Origin: Spirosoma aureum
GTDB lineage: Bacteria; Bacteroidota; Bacteroidia; Cytophagales; Spirosomataceae
DNA: 64,000 nucleotides
NCBI RefSeq assembly: GCF_011604685.1
Contig: NZ_CP050063.1
Span: 7,667,001 to 7,731,000 of the forward strand
Direction: 5' to 3'
How positions within the stretch are numbered: the stretch's first letter is position 1; each line of letters opens with the position of its first letter. Shown piece by piece: positions 1 through 8,694 of this stretch. Position numbers and translations under genes: made by a program. The notes under the pieces are model-generated. The model saw only the letters and a program-made list of their open reading frames with translations. It searched no databases and had not been told where the DNA came from.

Positions 1-969
1 CTCAACGAGCAATGTGCGGATGCAACGGTATATTTATTACTGATCAATGAGCAGATCGACGTCAATTTGATAGCGACAATTGATCCTCGTGTGCAGATTT
101 TGCGTATTGGACGCCCAAAGGGTAGCCGAAATCCACTGTACATTACAAAATTAAATGCAGCCTTACTCCGACTAAAACCAGATGTTGTCCATTGCCATAA
201 TCATCAGATTGCCAGGCTACTCTGGGGTCGCACCGGACGGCGCTATCTAACGATTCACGATGTACAGGTACCAACCTCCTATTTTGGTCGCTATGATAAA
301 CTATTTGCAATTTCCGACATCGTTCGGCAGGATGTTTTGCAACGAACAGGTCTGGATGCGTACCGGATTTATAATGGCATCCGGACAGAAGCGATTGTAG
401 CCAGAACTGCCTATTCAGCAAATGATGTATTTCGAATTGTGCAAATCAGTCGCCTACAGCATAATAAAAAAGGCCAGCATATTCTGTTAAACGCTTTACG
501 TGAATTGGTTTACTCTTACCACCTTACTCATCTGCGGGTTGAGTTCGTGGGTGAAGGTGATTCAAGGATTTATTTGCAACAATTAACCAATGAGCTTGGC
601 TTGACCGACTATGTCACCTTTGCAGGCCTAAAAACCCGGGCCGACTTATACCAGGAATTACAAAATTATCACTTGCTGGTACAGCCTTCTCTCTATGAAG
701 GCTTTGGCCTTACAGTAGCAGAGGGTATGGCCGCCGGAGTACCGGTATTGGTATCAGCCATTGACGGCCCGATGGAATTGATCGATAACGATCGATTTGG
801 CTATTCTTTTCCTTCGGGCGATGCACATCAACTCGCCGAACGCATTCGGGGGTTGGTGCTGGATTACGAATCAAAAGCTGTCCGGACGATGGCTACCAGT
901 GCCCGGCAACATGCCTGTACAACTTTCGATGTTCGACAAACGGCTAGTCGGTATCTGGCTAGCTATTGA
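1..969 (+). CDS. GT4 glycosyltransferase (5' truncated by window edge)
   Basis: The reading frame is open back to base 1, so the N-terminus lies outside the window; the first in-window start-like codon is a TTG at 67, but the residues before it continue the same protein. The visible part has the GT-B C-terminal half of family 4 glycosyltransferases: SRLQHNKKGQ, then GEGD, then LVQPSLYEGFGLTVAEGMAAG with the E-x7-E nucleotide-sugar motif. A role in adding one sugar to a surface polysaccharide on the cytoplasmic face is inferred from the family and from the following glycosyltransferase, whose start lies 16 bp downstream. The acceptor and donor sugars cannot be told from sequence. Confidence 0.85.
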   Translation, partial: LNEQCADATVYLLLINEQIDVNLIATIDPRVQILRIGRPKGSRNPLYITKLNAALLRLKPDVVHCHNHQIARLLWGRTGRRYLTIHDVQVPTSYFGRYDKLFAISDIVRQDVLQRTGLDAYRIYNGIRTEAIVARTAYSANDVFRIVQISRLQHNKKGQHILLNALRELVYSYHLTHLRVEFVGEGDSRIYLQQLTNELGLTDYVTFAGLKTRADLYQELQNYHLLVQPSLYEGFGLTVAEGMAAGVPVLVSAIDGPMELIDNDRFGYSFPSGDAHQLAERIRGLVLDYESKAVRTMATSARQHACTTFDVRQTASRYLASY

Positions 970-984
970 TAAGCTAAAAACACG

Positions 985-2121
985 ATGATAACTGCCACTT
1001 CTCCTCCCAAAAACGATGATGCCTTAGTACCCCAAGGCATCGCAAAACAAGTGCTGACCGCTGGCCCTGATCATATAAACTACCGAGGTGGTATCGGCAG
1101 TGTTATGAATGTATATGCCCGTCATTTTGCCATTTACAAATGTGTTACCAGTCATAAACCAACTGCGAAAAAGTGGCAATTGATTCCGTTCTTCCTAAAA
1201 CAGTATGGTCGATTTATCCAAACCTTATGGACTGATAATGACATTCGTATTGTGCATCTTCAGGCTTCATCGCATGGTAGTTTCTATCGCAAGCTAGTCT
1301 TGTTCATAACTGCTAAATATGGTTTTGGCAAGCAGGTTATTTACCATATGCATGGCTCTCGGTTTGAGAGTTTCTATCTGCAAAGCGATCCAGTAAGCAA
1401 ACGTTTCATCCGTTTTCTGGTTGAACATGCCGACATGGTTATTGGCTTATCGACTTACTGGCAAGATTTCTTTGCCCAGAATTTCCAGACAAAACGTCTC
1501 GAGGTTCTCGGCAATGTTATTCATCAGCGCGAATCCAAAGATTCGCCACTAGATCTAAAGCCAGTTAACGGACCACTCAATGTTCTGTTCCTAGGAGCAA
1601 TTGGCCATAGAAAGGGAATTTTCGACCTGCTGGATACGGTACGTCTTCATCAGGCAGCATTTAATGGTCGTCTATTGCTTCGGGTGGGTGGTAACGGCGA
1701 AACCGAACAATTACAAGCTTACATCGCTGAGCATAAACTCGAATCACTCGTACGGTTCGAAGGCTGGGTATCAGGCGAAAAGAAGCATGAGCTGCTGAGT
1801 ATTAGTGACGTATATATTTTACCGTCCTACAACGAAGGGCTACCGCTCTCAATTCTGGAAGCCATGAATTACCATCTGCCTATTATTTCAACGCCAGTTG
1901 GTGGTACTGCCGAAGCAGTACATGAGGGTATTAATGGATTTCTGGTTCCCCCAGGCGACAAAGAAGAGATCTATAATCGATTACTCCGATTTATAGCCGA
2001 ACCTGATCTAGTTACACAAATGGGAGCCGCTTCGGGGCGGATTGTTCAGCAATACCAACCTGAAACAATCTTTCCAAGACTGCGCGGTATCTATGAATCT
2101 ATGCTGGTGAAAACAGCCTAA
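985..2121 (+). CDS. GT4 glycosyltransferase
   Basis: This is a 378-residue cytoplasmic glycosyltransferase of the GT-B fold. It has a glycine-rich N-terminal loop (GGIGSVMNVYARHF near residue 36), LFLGAIGHRKGIFDLL opening the C-terminal domain, and YILPSYNEGLPLSILEAMNY carrying the E-x7-E donor-binding motif. Its start follows the previous glycosyltransferase by 16 bp and the acyltransferase starts 14 bp after its stop, so the three genes are probably one transcript. It likely transfers a sugar to a lipid-linked polysaccharide repeat; the specificity is unknown. Confidence 0.88.
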   Translation: MITATSPPKNDDALVPQGIAKQVLTAGPDHINYRGGIGSVMNVYARHFAIYKCVTSHKPTAKKWQLIPFFLKQYGRFIQTLWTDNDIRIVHLQASSHGSFYRKLVLFITAKYGFGKQVIYHMHGSRFESFYLQSDPVSKRFIRFLVEHADMVIGLSTYWQDFFAQNFQTKRLEVLGNVIHQRESKDSPLDLKPVNGPLNVLFLGAIGHRKGIFDLLDTVRLHQAAFNGRLLLRVGGNGETEQLQAYIAEHKLESLVRFEGWVSGEKKHELLSISDVYILPSYNEGLPLSILEAMNYHLPIISTPVGGTAEAVHEGINGFLVPPGDKEEIYNRLLRFIAEPDLVTQMGAASGRIVQQYQPETIFPRLRGIYESMLVKTA

Positions 2122-2134
2122 ACCAATCTTCGGT

Positions 2135-3280
2135 ATGCAAGCAAATACGACGTTACTCGCAGGCAAAAGCTACGTTCCTGCCTTAGACGGATTTCGGGGA
2201 CTCGCTATTATGGTAGTCGTTATCAGTCACTATGGATTAGGTAAAGTGATTCCGGGTGGGTTTGGCGTTACTTTATTTTTCTTTATCAGTGGTTTCCTGA
2301 TTACCAGACTTCTGATTGCAGAGTATGAAAAAGAGCACCGGATTGACCTGAAAAGTTTCTACATCCGACGGGTCCTTCGGCTCTATCCTGCTCTGTTTTT
2401 TATGGTTGCTATTGCCATTGGTTTTACGATGTTTATGGGCTGTGGGTTTCAGTCAGGTGCAGTCTTGTCGACTCTGTTTTATTATCGTAATTACTATATG
2501 CTCTTTGGCGGAAGCCTTAGTCCCGCTAACTGTACTCGTATTTTCGACATTACCTGGTCACTATCCATTGAAGAACATTTCTATCTCTTTTTCCCGTTGC
2601 TATTTATGGCCTTCTACCGTCGGCCTAAAATTCTGGCAACACTTATGGGGATCAGTATTGTATCAGTGCTAGCCTGGCGCTTATACCTTGTTGCTACAGA
2701 AGGCTTAACGGAACTGACCGTTTACCGAATTTACCATCTCACCGATACCCGGCTAGATGCCATTATGTTTGGTTGTCTTGTAAGTCTGATTTTACACCAA
2801 GACCAGGTAGCCCGTTACATTCGTATTGTGGGGCATCCAGCTGTGTTCGCCGGAGCGATTGGGCTACTATTTTTTACTTTCCTCTACCGAGACGGCACTT
2901 TTAGAGAAACCTGGCGCTATTCGCTACAGGCATTAGCCTTAAGCGTTATTCTACCAGCGGTGCTGTATGGAAAGTCTTATACTACCCTTATGCATTGGCT
3001 AAGTACACCCTGGCTTGTGACCATTGGTAAGCTGAGTTACTCGCTCTATCTGTTTCACTGGGTTGGCGTAAGTGTAGCAGAAAATTTGATTGGCGGAGAG
3101 CGTCTTAAGGCTCCCTGGCTCCTGACAGCCGTACCACTTGGACTGTTACTTAGTTTGTTAAGTTACAATTATATTGAAAAGCCTACAGCCAGGCTTCGGA
3201 AGCGATTCGGTTCCACCGTCGAAACAGCACCACTTATTGCCGATTCATCGCTGGTTACTGAACATCCCTCTGTGGGATAG
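2135..3280 (+). CDS. Acyltransferase-3 family membrane protein (OafA/YrhL-like)
   Basis: This 381-residue protein has about ten hydrophobic segments. Near the N-terminus it carries the acyltransferase-3 hallmark ALDGFRGLAIMVVVISHYG, with the conserved His, followed by FFFISGFLITRLL and the RR-x-LR-L-YPALF motif. ITWSLSIEEHFYLFFPLL is the second conserved signature. Members O-acylate polysaccharides or lipids in the inner membrane. As the last gene of the glycosyltransferase run it probably acetylates the polysaccharide being built. A strong hairpin follows 20 bp after the stop. Confidence 0.9.
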   Translation: MQANTTLLAGKSYVPALDGFRGLAIMVVVISHYGLGKVIPGGFGVTLFFFISGFLITRLLIAEYEKEHRIDLKSFYIRRVLRLYPALFFMVAIAIGFTMFMGCGFQSGAVLSTLFYYRNYYMLFGGSLSPANCTRIFDITWSLSIEEHFYLFFPLLFMAFYRRPKILATLMGISIVSVLAWRLYLVATEGLTELTVYRIYHLTDTRLDAIMFGCLVSLILHQDQVARYIRIVGHPAVFAGAIGLLFFTFLYRDGTFRETWRYSLQALALSVILPAVLYGKSYTTLMHWLSTPWLVTIGKLSYSLYLFHWVGVSVAENLIGGERLKAPWLLTAVPLGLLLSLLSYNYIEKPTARLRKRFGSTVETAPLIADSSLVTEHPSVG

Positions 3281-3297
3281 ATAGTTTTATTTCTTTT

Positions 3298-3343
3298 AAA
3301 ATGCCCGTGATCATGGTTGTAGTACCATGATCACGGGCATTTT
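3298..3343 (+). terminator. Intrinsic terminator after the glycosyltransferase operon
   Basis: A perfect 17-bp stem (3301-3317 with 3324-3340) encloses a 6-nt loop, with an A run before and TTT after. It ends the GT4-GT4-acyltransferase transcript. Confidence 0.85.
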
Positions 3344-3345
3344 CT

Positions 3346-3724
3346 GTTAACAGATAAATTGAAATCTAAACTGTGTATAAGGACAAAAAAAAAGTAATGA
3401 TAGTCATCAAATTGTACCGTATAGTAAATTAATCACTTTTAAAGGGTGCCACTTAAAACATTATGCATTTTGTTACTTCTATCAAAAAAACACCAATACG
3501 TAATTTTCACTAAATTTTAATATAAGTACTTCTACTTATTAAATTAAACTTAAAAATAGATCTGATAGAGTCATTATCAGCATTACACAAACATACAAAT
3601 TTGAATAAATCCAAGTCAAAAAAATAGCCATCAAAATATAAACTACTCATTATCAACATATTAAAATAGTCACATTAAAAATCAATTAACACTAAACCAA
3701 GAGTCTAATTTGTGACTGAAAAAA
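3346..3724. other. AT-rich intergenic stretch
   Basis: About 380 bases, markedly richer in A+T than the flanking genes, with no reading frame that looks coding on either strand. It should hold the promoter of the lyase gene at 3762, but I could not pick a convincing -33/-7 pair. Confidence 0.6.
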
Positions 3725-3759
3725 AAGTACACTGTCATAATTCCAAAAACAGTGTACTT
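3725..3759 (+). promoter_or_regulatory. 11-bp inverted repeat abutting a start codon
   Basis: Arms at 3725-3735 and 3749-3759 are perfect reverse complements around a 13-nt spacer, and the downstream arm ends two bases before the ATG at 3762. As RNA it would fold into a hairpin covering the ribosome-entry site. As DNA it would be an operator. No Shine-Dalgarno sequence is visible. Confidence 0.5.
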
Positions 3760-3761
3760 AC

Positions 3762-4730
3762 ATGAACCGTGCTTTTACTTCCTTTACTTATTTAACCACT
3801 TCTGTTAATAAGAATTTTTCTCTTGTATTCACGTATATTCAGGCTACTAACCGACTCGTCCGTTTAGCCGTGCTTACAACCCTATTGCCTCTCTTTTTCA
3901 ATATAAGCCTCAGTAGCTGCACCCAGGCTGATACGATTTCACCAGAGAGCGAAAGCCATTCTTCTGCTCGTGAAGATGCAAGTGTACTTTATACAGATGG
4001 ATTTGAAAATAATCAAATCGCTAACTTCTGGCGTACCGAATTACGCACGCCAACAGCCGGCTTAATTACAAGCGATAAGAAACGCGCCGGAAAACAAGCC
4101 ATGCGTTTCTCATGGAAATCTAGCCAGGTTAATGGCACAAATGATATGCTACATTCAGAACTGGCTATGGGCAATACACCCATTGGCGAAACTGAAAGAT
4201 GGTATGGTTATAGCTCCTATATGCCTTCATCTTCAATGGCGAATGAAGATCAAACCGTAATAGTTAGCCAATGGCATGGCCATCCTGATGCTGGATTTGA
4301 AGATAGCATTCCACCGTTGTGCATTGAAATCAAATCCAATGATATGCAACTGGTTTACTCAGCGTCTAATAAACCAATTATTAAGCCGTTGCAAAGTCCT
4401 ACTTCAATGAAGCGTATAGATTTGGGAGCCGCTATTTTTGACCGTTGGGTTGATTATGTAGTCCATGTCAAATGGGACCCAATTGGAAAAACAGGCCAAT
4501 TGCAGGTATGGCAGGACGGTGTTCTTTTAGTAAACGAGCAAGCAATTTCAATAGGCTACATCCAGAATCATAAACCATTCTGGAAAATTGGCCTCTATTG
4601 CTGGACAGGAAAATCGATATATGATGAGAAAGTTATGTATTACGATGAAGCGCGCGTTGGTGGCCCTTCGGCCAACTACGATGCAGTAAAGCCTGGCCGT
4701 AACGACAACTCAGCTAAAGACCAGCGTTAA
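3762..4730 (+). CDS. Secreted polysaccharide-lyase-like lipoprotein
   Basis: This is a 322-residue protein with a long N-terminal region: a hydrophobic stretch (about 34-50) ends in LSSC, a lipobox with Cys53. The mature part (DGFENNQIANFWRTELRT, GKQAMRFSWKS, HSELAMG, WYGYSSYMP, IVSQWHGHPD, WKIGLYCWTG) follows the order of the heparin-lyase-like beta-jelly-roll lyases. It should sit in the outer or inner membrane facing outward and cleave an acidic polysaccharide. It is monocistronic, between two terminators, at the edge of a polysaccharide locus, so trimming or releasing the self polymer is a plausible role. The substrate is not known, and the 33 residues before the signal core are unusually long. 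Confidence 0.72.
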   Translation: MNRAFTSFTYLTTSVNKNFSLVFTYIQATNRLVRLAVLTTLLPLFFNISLSSCTQADTISPESESHSSAREDASVLYTDGFENNQIANFWRTELRTPTAGLITSDKKRAGKQAMRFSWKSSQVNGTNDMLHSELAMGNTPIGETERWYGYSSYMPSSSMANEDQTVIVSQWHGHPDAGFEDSIPPLCIEIKSNDMQLVYSASNKPIIKPLQSPTSMKRIDLGAAIFDRWVDYVVHVKWDPIGKTGQLQVWQDGVLLVNEQAISIGYIQNHKPFWKIGLYCWTGKSIYDEKVMYYDEARVGGPSANYDAVKPGRNDNSAKDQR

Positions 4731-4736
4731 TTACCA

Positions 4737-4770
4737 AAAATCCGCTTCTGACAAATCAGAAGCGGATTTT
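4737..4770. terminator. Bidirectional intrinsic terminator
   Basis: A 15-bp stem (4737-4751 with 4756-4770) with a 4-nt loop has A and T runs on its two flanks, so it can stop transcription from both convergent genes (lyase on plus, heparinase on minus). Confidence 0.85.
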
Positions 4771-4816
4771 CTATATTCTACAAGCTAGCCAAGTTTTAGC
4801 CGTTACCCATAAACGA

Positions 4817-6868
4817 TTACTGCTTTTGGAGTAACCGCCGGCTTTCAGTCTGCTTATGAATCAACGGATCAACATTGGCAGGCTCAATAACTTCAAGTTG
4901 GTGAGTAAGCGTAGTCGTCCGTCCCGGATCAAGCATGAGAAAGGCCCGGATCGTTGTCGTTGCCTGATTGCGGTAAAATCCCTCTGAGTACCAACCTAGC
5001 CGAATTGGCTCAGTTTTACCAGTCATTATCTCTGTACGCAGGCCAGAGGCTATTGTTAGCCACACCCGCCGTTCTGTAACAGGATGACTCAGAACAAACT
5101 TATTGCGACTTAGTGTATCTACACGAACGTTTGGTCCAAAATGAAACATCACCTCCACAAGCCGGGCCTGCTTACCAGAATTCTCCACCAAATCACGTAT
5201 CGATAACAAATCATTGGCTTTCTCAAACCGAAAGGTTCGCTGGTGTTTGCACTGAAGTCGTGCATATCCATTGTGCGTTGCTACAACCTCATCGGCCTGG
5301 TCGTTGGATAACGACGACAATATCTGCGGTTTATAGTGATCGAGCCACAGTAAAGCACCGGCCTGAAACGCCTGATTCTGACCATCGATACAAACGGTAT
5401 TGTGGGCTCGGGTGCTGATAAAATAGTTACGCCACTCAGGATCGGTTTGATAAGAATACGTACCTGGGTCAGCCAGGAAGACCTGTCCATCAACATGCAT
5501 CAAAAACGATAAGGCATCAGCATGGCCGTGAGCAGCAATAGACAAAAAGCCCAACGGAGCAGCATCGGCATGGATGTAAATCTCCCGGAACTTCGATGGG
5601 TCATGAGCCATTTCCTGCTTCCGAAAAATGAAATGCCCTTCCTCGTATAAAACGCTGCCTAATGGCTCACTGGTGACCGGAACAGCCTCGAAAAGCGACC
5701 GACCGGCCGCACCAAACAAAATATAGTTCTTCAGATCGAAGCGCGGAGTGCCCCCCCTACTCACCGATTGCTGTTTAAACAATGGTTCGCCAAACAATAC
5801 GGCCCCTGACCGCAGCAACGACTGAAAATTGTTATGCGGATGCGCATCATCGAGTAATAGTACCCGACCATCGTCTTCATCGCCGTAGCGCGGAAACGTA
5901 CCCTCGCAGTCGAGAAACTGAGCGATATAAGCTAGAATCTGCTTGAGTTTGGCGGTGTAGGCTACTGAAAACGGATCGCCCGCCTTATCACCTACTACGT
6001 TAGCAATCAGGAAAAAGTCTGTTATAAACTGAATGTATTCAGCAGCCTCCTCCCGATTAATACCGGTTGCACTATGTTGCAGCTGAATTTCGCGTTCCAG
6101 TCCAGCCTTTGCATAATTCCGCCAACTGGGTGATTCGGGAAAGGCCCAGAATGAAGCGGCTATAAACAACCCGGCATATTCTGAAATAAGGTGATTATTG
6201 GCTGAAGAATGGTAGGATGGGTTGCTTCGGCTATAAACGCAATGCTGGTAAATAACCGGAAGCCACTTCGTTTCGACAAATAATCGAAAATCATTATTAG
6301 TCTGCGCCAGAGCCGATGCATCTAAAATATTCCAGCTGATAAACCAATTGATCAGTCGGATATTGACCTCGATATTACTGTACCAATTTACGCCGGTCAG
6401 ATATGGATTTGATGCGAACCATGATCGGTTAAGATCCAGGAATTGAGTCAAAAACCGCTGATCGCCAGTTTGCCGGTATTGCACGGCCAACTGAGGCAAA
6501 AACAACAATCTATTAATCTCCCAGGCGTATTTGGCACTCCCCCAACGCCCACTTCTCACATCGACGTCTTTGGCATAAATCAGCGGGAAACGCCGACCCG
6601 TGTTTATATCGAGATGCCAGTCTATGGGTTCGTTAATATCAATTGTATGCCGAAAAATGGGCTGTTCGGGCGAAAAGGTTACGACGGGCGTCTCTGATGG
6701 ATCGAACGGCAATAAGGGCTCTGGTAAGTGAGTCAGCCGTACGGCTGGCTGCCAACCCATTCGTCGGCGACCGGCTTTCTTCCGGATAAATTCTCCCGTT
6801 CGGAACATTATTTCCGAGACGGTCATAGAACGCAGCCGATGATAAAACCACTGATAGGTGTGTGTCAT
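4817..6868 (-). CDS. Heparinase II/III-family enzyme
   Basis: This 683-residue protein has an alpha-helical N-terminal domain (about 60-370, including NWYSNIEVNIRLINWF and SANNHLISEYAGLF) and a C-terminal beta-sheet domain of the heparinase II/III type (GHADALSFLMHVDGQVFLADPGTYSY, STRAHNTVCIDG). No signal peptide is visible. Family members cleave uronic-acid polysaccharides by beta-elimination, and relatives occur inside exopolysaccharide operons. Its start codon directly follows the Wzi-like gene's stop with no gap, so the two are co-transcribed. Function in processing the locus's own polymer is inferred from that neighbour. Confidence 0.82.
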   Translation of the reverse strand: MTHTYQWFYHRLRSMTVSEIMFRTGEFIRKKAGRRRMGWQPAVRLTHLPEPLLPFDPSETPVVTFSPEQPIFRHTIDINEPIDWHLDINTGRRFPLIYAKDVDVRSGRWGSAKYAWEINRLLFLPQLAVQYRQTGDQRFLTQFLDLNRSWFASNPYLTGVNWYSNIEVNIRLINWFISWNILDASALAQTNNDFRLFVETKWLPVIYQHCVYSRSNPSYHSSANNHLISEYAGLFIAASFWAFPESPSWRNYAKAGLEREIQLQHSATGINREEAAEYIQFITDFFLIANVVGDKAGDPFSVAYTAKLKQILAYIAQFLDCEGTFPRYGDEDDGRVLLLDDAHPHNNFQSLLRSGAVLFGEPLFKQQSVSRGGTPRFDLKNYILFGAAGRSLFEAVPVTSEPLGSVLYEEGHFIFRKQEMAHDPSKFREIYIHADAAPLGFLSIAAHGHADALSFLMHVDGQVFLADPGTYSYQTDPEWRNYFISTRAHNTVCIDGQNQAFQAGALLWLDHYKPQILSSLSNDQADEVVATHNGYARLQCKHQRTFRFEKANDLLSIRDLVENSGKQARLVEVMFHFGPNVRVDTLSRNKFVLSHPVTERRVWLTIASGLRTEIMTGKTEPIRLGWYSEGFYRNQATTTIRAFLMLDPGRTTTLTHQLEVIEPANVDPLIHKQTESRRLLQKQ

Positions 6869-8368
6869 CTATTTGGTTGTTTTCAAGATTTTCCGAATAC
6901 TTACCCATCCCCCTACGGAATTCTCGTACAATTGACCCTGATCGATCGCTAGGGCGGTCTTAAGCTCAGAACCACCTAGCCAGGTAATTGGCCATGTTAA
7001 CCAGGCTGCGCCCGAAAACTGCGATACAGGTTCGTCGAAAGGATGGCGATAGGTGCCATAATTTCGGCTCATCGACAGGCGAGTTTGCCACTGAATACCT
7101 TGCCCAATTGTTCCGGACAATCCCAGATGCCCCATTTGAACACGGTTGTTGGCAATTGCCCAGATTCGCTTGCTTGGTTGTTCGTTCTGACGTTCGGGTC
7201 GCAAATCGGCCCGGCGCGACAGAAATGGTGTACCAATCACATGCTGTTTCTGTGCCCATCCATCGAGATATTGGTAGTTGTTGAAATAGTCGTCCTGTCC
7301 ATCGTAGCGGGAGCCGGTATGGGTGAGCGAGCCACTCTGACTCATGGTATTGAAATATTCGAGCAAAATATGCCGTATCTGAAAGCCCCCCGATTTTGTT
7401 GGCTGCCGCTGCAATGTCAACCCGTATAATCCATCCGGCATATTGACGAAAACAACGCCCGACTTATCTTCAAATGGATGCTGGTAGTAGGCCATCGCCT
7501 GCCACGGCCCCAAGGCCATTTCTGCACTGAAATCTATTGATCCCAAATGATTACCAACGCGATTAACCCGATCAAACTCGGTTAAATTGGGGGAGTCAGA
7601 CTCGCTTCCCTCCCGAACTGTAAGCACATACAGATAGTCTTTAAACGAATTGGGTAACTGTCCGTTTTGAGCCACATTGGCAGGCAAATACGCAGAATGC
7701 CCCCCCCACTGTGCATTGTGCAATACGCCCGCTGTCAATCGGATGCGCGAATCAGGTCGACCAATTCGAACATACAGGGCTTTCTGGTGCAGGTAGGATT
7801 GTTGAATGGAATCGGAATTAGCAAACCAGCCGTGGGCAAAAAAAGCATGGACAGAAACCAACCCTCCTGTAAAACCTAGTGGGGTAAAACCATTTGTGCC
7901 AATCTGTATCTTCGTTATCGGCAAGGCATTGCCAGACCAGGAGTAAAAGCCAGATGATAAAGTTGAATCGCCCAAGCCAATGATTTCCTTCTTACGTCCA
8001 CCCCACAGGCTAAAATGGCCTAAATCAAGGGATACATACGCCTGTGGCAACAGGACAGCCGACGTTCTGGCGGCATTACCAACTGCCTGAATACCGTAAC
8101 TAATCGATCGATTAGGATGAGTGGTACTAAATTGGAAGCGTTCAGTAAGGCCAACCCGCACCGAACCAGCCGGACTATTGGCGGGAACAATACCAAATTG
8201 ATTCGCTTGTAACCAGAAGGGAGTTCGGCTACCCGATCCAAGTAAACCGCCTACTTCAATGTCGTATATCGTCAAACGACGTGGTGGCAGAGTCAGGGAA
8301 TCAATCTGCGCTAGTGCCAGAGGACTAATTGCTGCCCAGAAAATGATCGAAAGTAATGTCTTCACCAA
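6869..8368 (-). CDS. Capsule assembly Wzi-family outer-membrane protein
   Basis: This 499-residue protein has a clear signal peptide (residues 1-20, ending LALAQ). The sequence then runs YDIEVGGLLGSGSRTPFWLQANQFG and continues as alternating amphipathic strands (GHFSLWGGRKKEIIGLGD, IQIGTNGFTPLGFTGGLVSVHAFFAHGWF), as in Wzi-like 18-strand barrels that help anchor capsule at the cell surface. It is upstream of, and directly joined to, the heparinase II/III gene. It supports reading the whole left end of the window as a capsule or exopolysaccharide locus. The family call is from recognised sequence pattern, not a search. Confidence 0.82.
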   Translation of the reverse strand: MVKTLLSIIFWAAISPLALAQIDSLTLPPRRLTIYDIEVGGLLGSGSRTPFWLQANQFGIVPANSPAGSVRVGLTERFQFSTTHPNRSISYGIQAVGNAARTSAVLLPQAYVSLDLGHFSLWGGRKKEIIGLGDSTLSSGFYSWSGNALPITKIQIGTNGFTPLGFTGGLVSVHAFFAHGWFANSDSIQQSYLHQKALYVRIGRPDSRIRLTAGVLHNAQWGGHSAYLPANVAQNGQLPNSFKDYLYVLTVREGSESDSPNLTEFDRVNRVGNHLGSIDFSAEMALGPWQAMAYYQHPFEDKSGVVFVNMPDGLYGLTLQRQPTKSGGFQIRHILLEYFNTMSQSGSLTHTGSRYDGQDDYFNNYQYLDGWAQKQHVIGTPFLSRRADLRPERQNEQPSKRIWAIANNRVQMGHLGLSGTIGQGIQWQTRLSMSRNYGTYRHPFDEPVSQFSGAAWLTWPITWLGGSELKTALAIDQGQLYENSVGGWVSIRKILKTTK

Positions 8369-8590
8369 ATATGGGGCTAAAATGAACTAAAATCAGATCA
8401 AAAATAGGACTTACTACGCAATATAATAAAACTATAATTTCCTAAATATTATTTTTGGTAACTTATTATTTAATAAAAGTAAAATCCAATTATTCTTATG
8501 CGATGCTTTACAAGTCCACTACTGACAAGTTGAGTAGTCGTCAATCATCATGTTCTGCTATATAATTCTGAATCGATATGCTCCGATTCC
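8369..8590. other. Intergenic stretch upstream of the Wzi-like gene
   Basis: Together with the terminator that follows, the gene-free gap is 326 bases. The part nearest the Wzi-like start is very A+T-rich and should carry its promoter. I see no coding frame and no convincing operator. Confidence 0.5.
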
Positions 8591-8645
8591 CAAAACAAAG
8601 TCCCGCAACAGCATACGCTCTGAAAGACGTAGCTACTGCGGGACT
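8591..8645 (-). terminator. Probable terminator of the carboxylesterase gene
   Basis: Arms 8599-8607 and 8637-8645 form a 9-bp GC-rich stem with an internally structured loop. Read on the minus strand it is followed by TTTGTTTT. Confidence 0.6.
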
Positions 8646-8694
8646 AATTTGTAAACGACTATAAACTGAACCTCAGACCGAAACCTGTATCTGC

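Noticed and set aside
7043..7429. 128-codon plus-strand frame inside the Wzi-like gene
   Set aside because: Opposite a well-supported gene and without coding character; a shadow frame.
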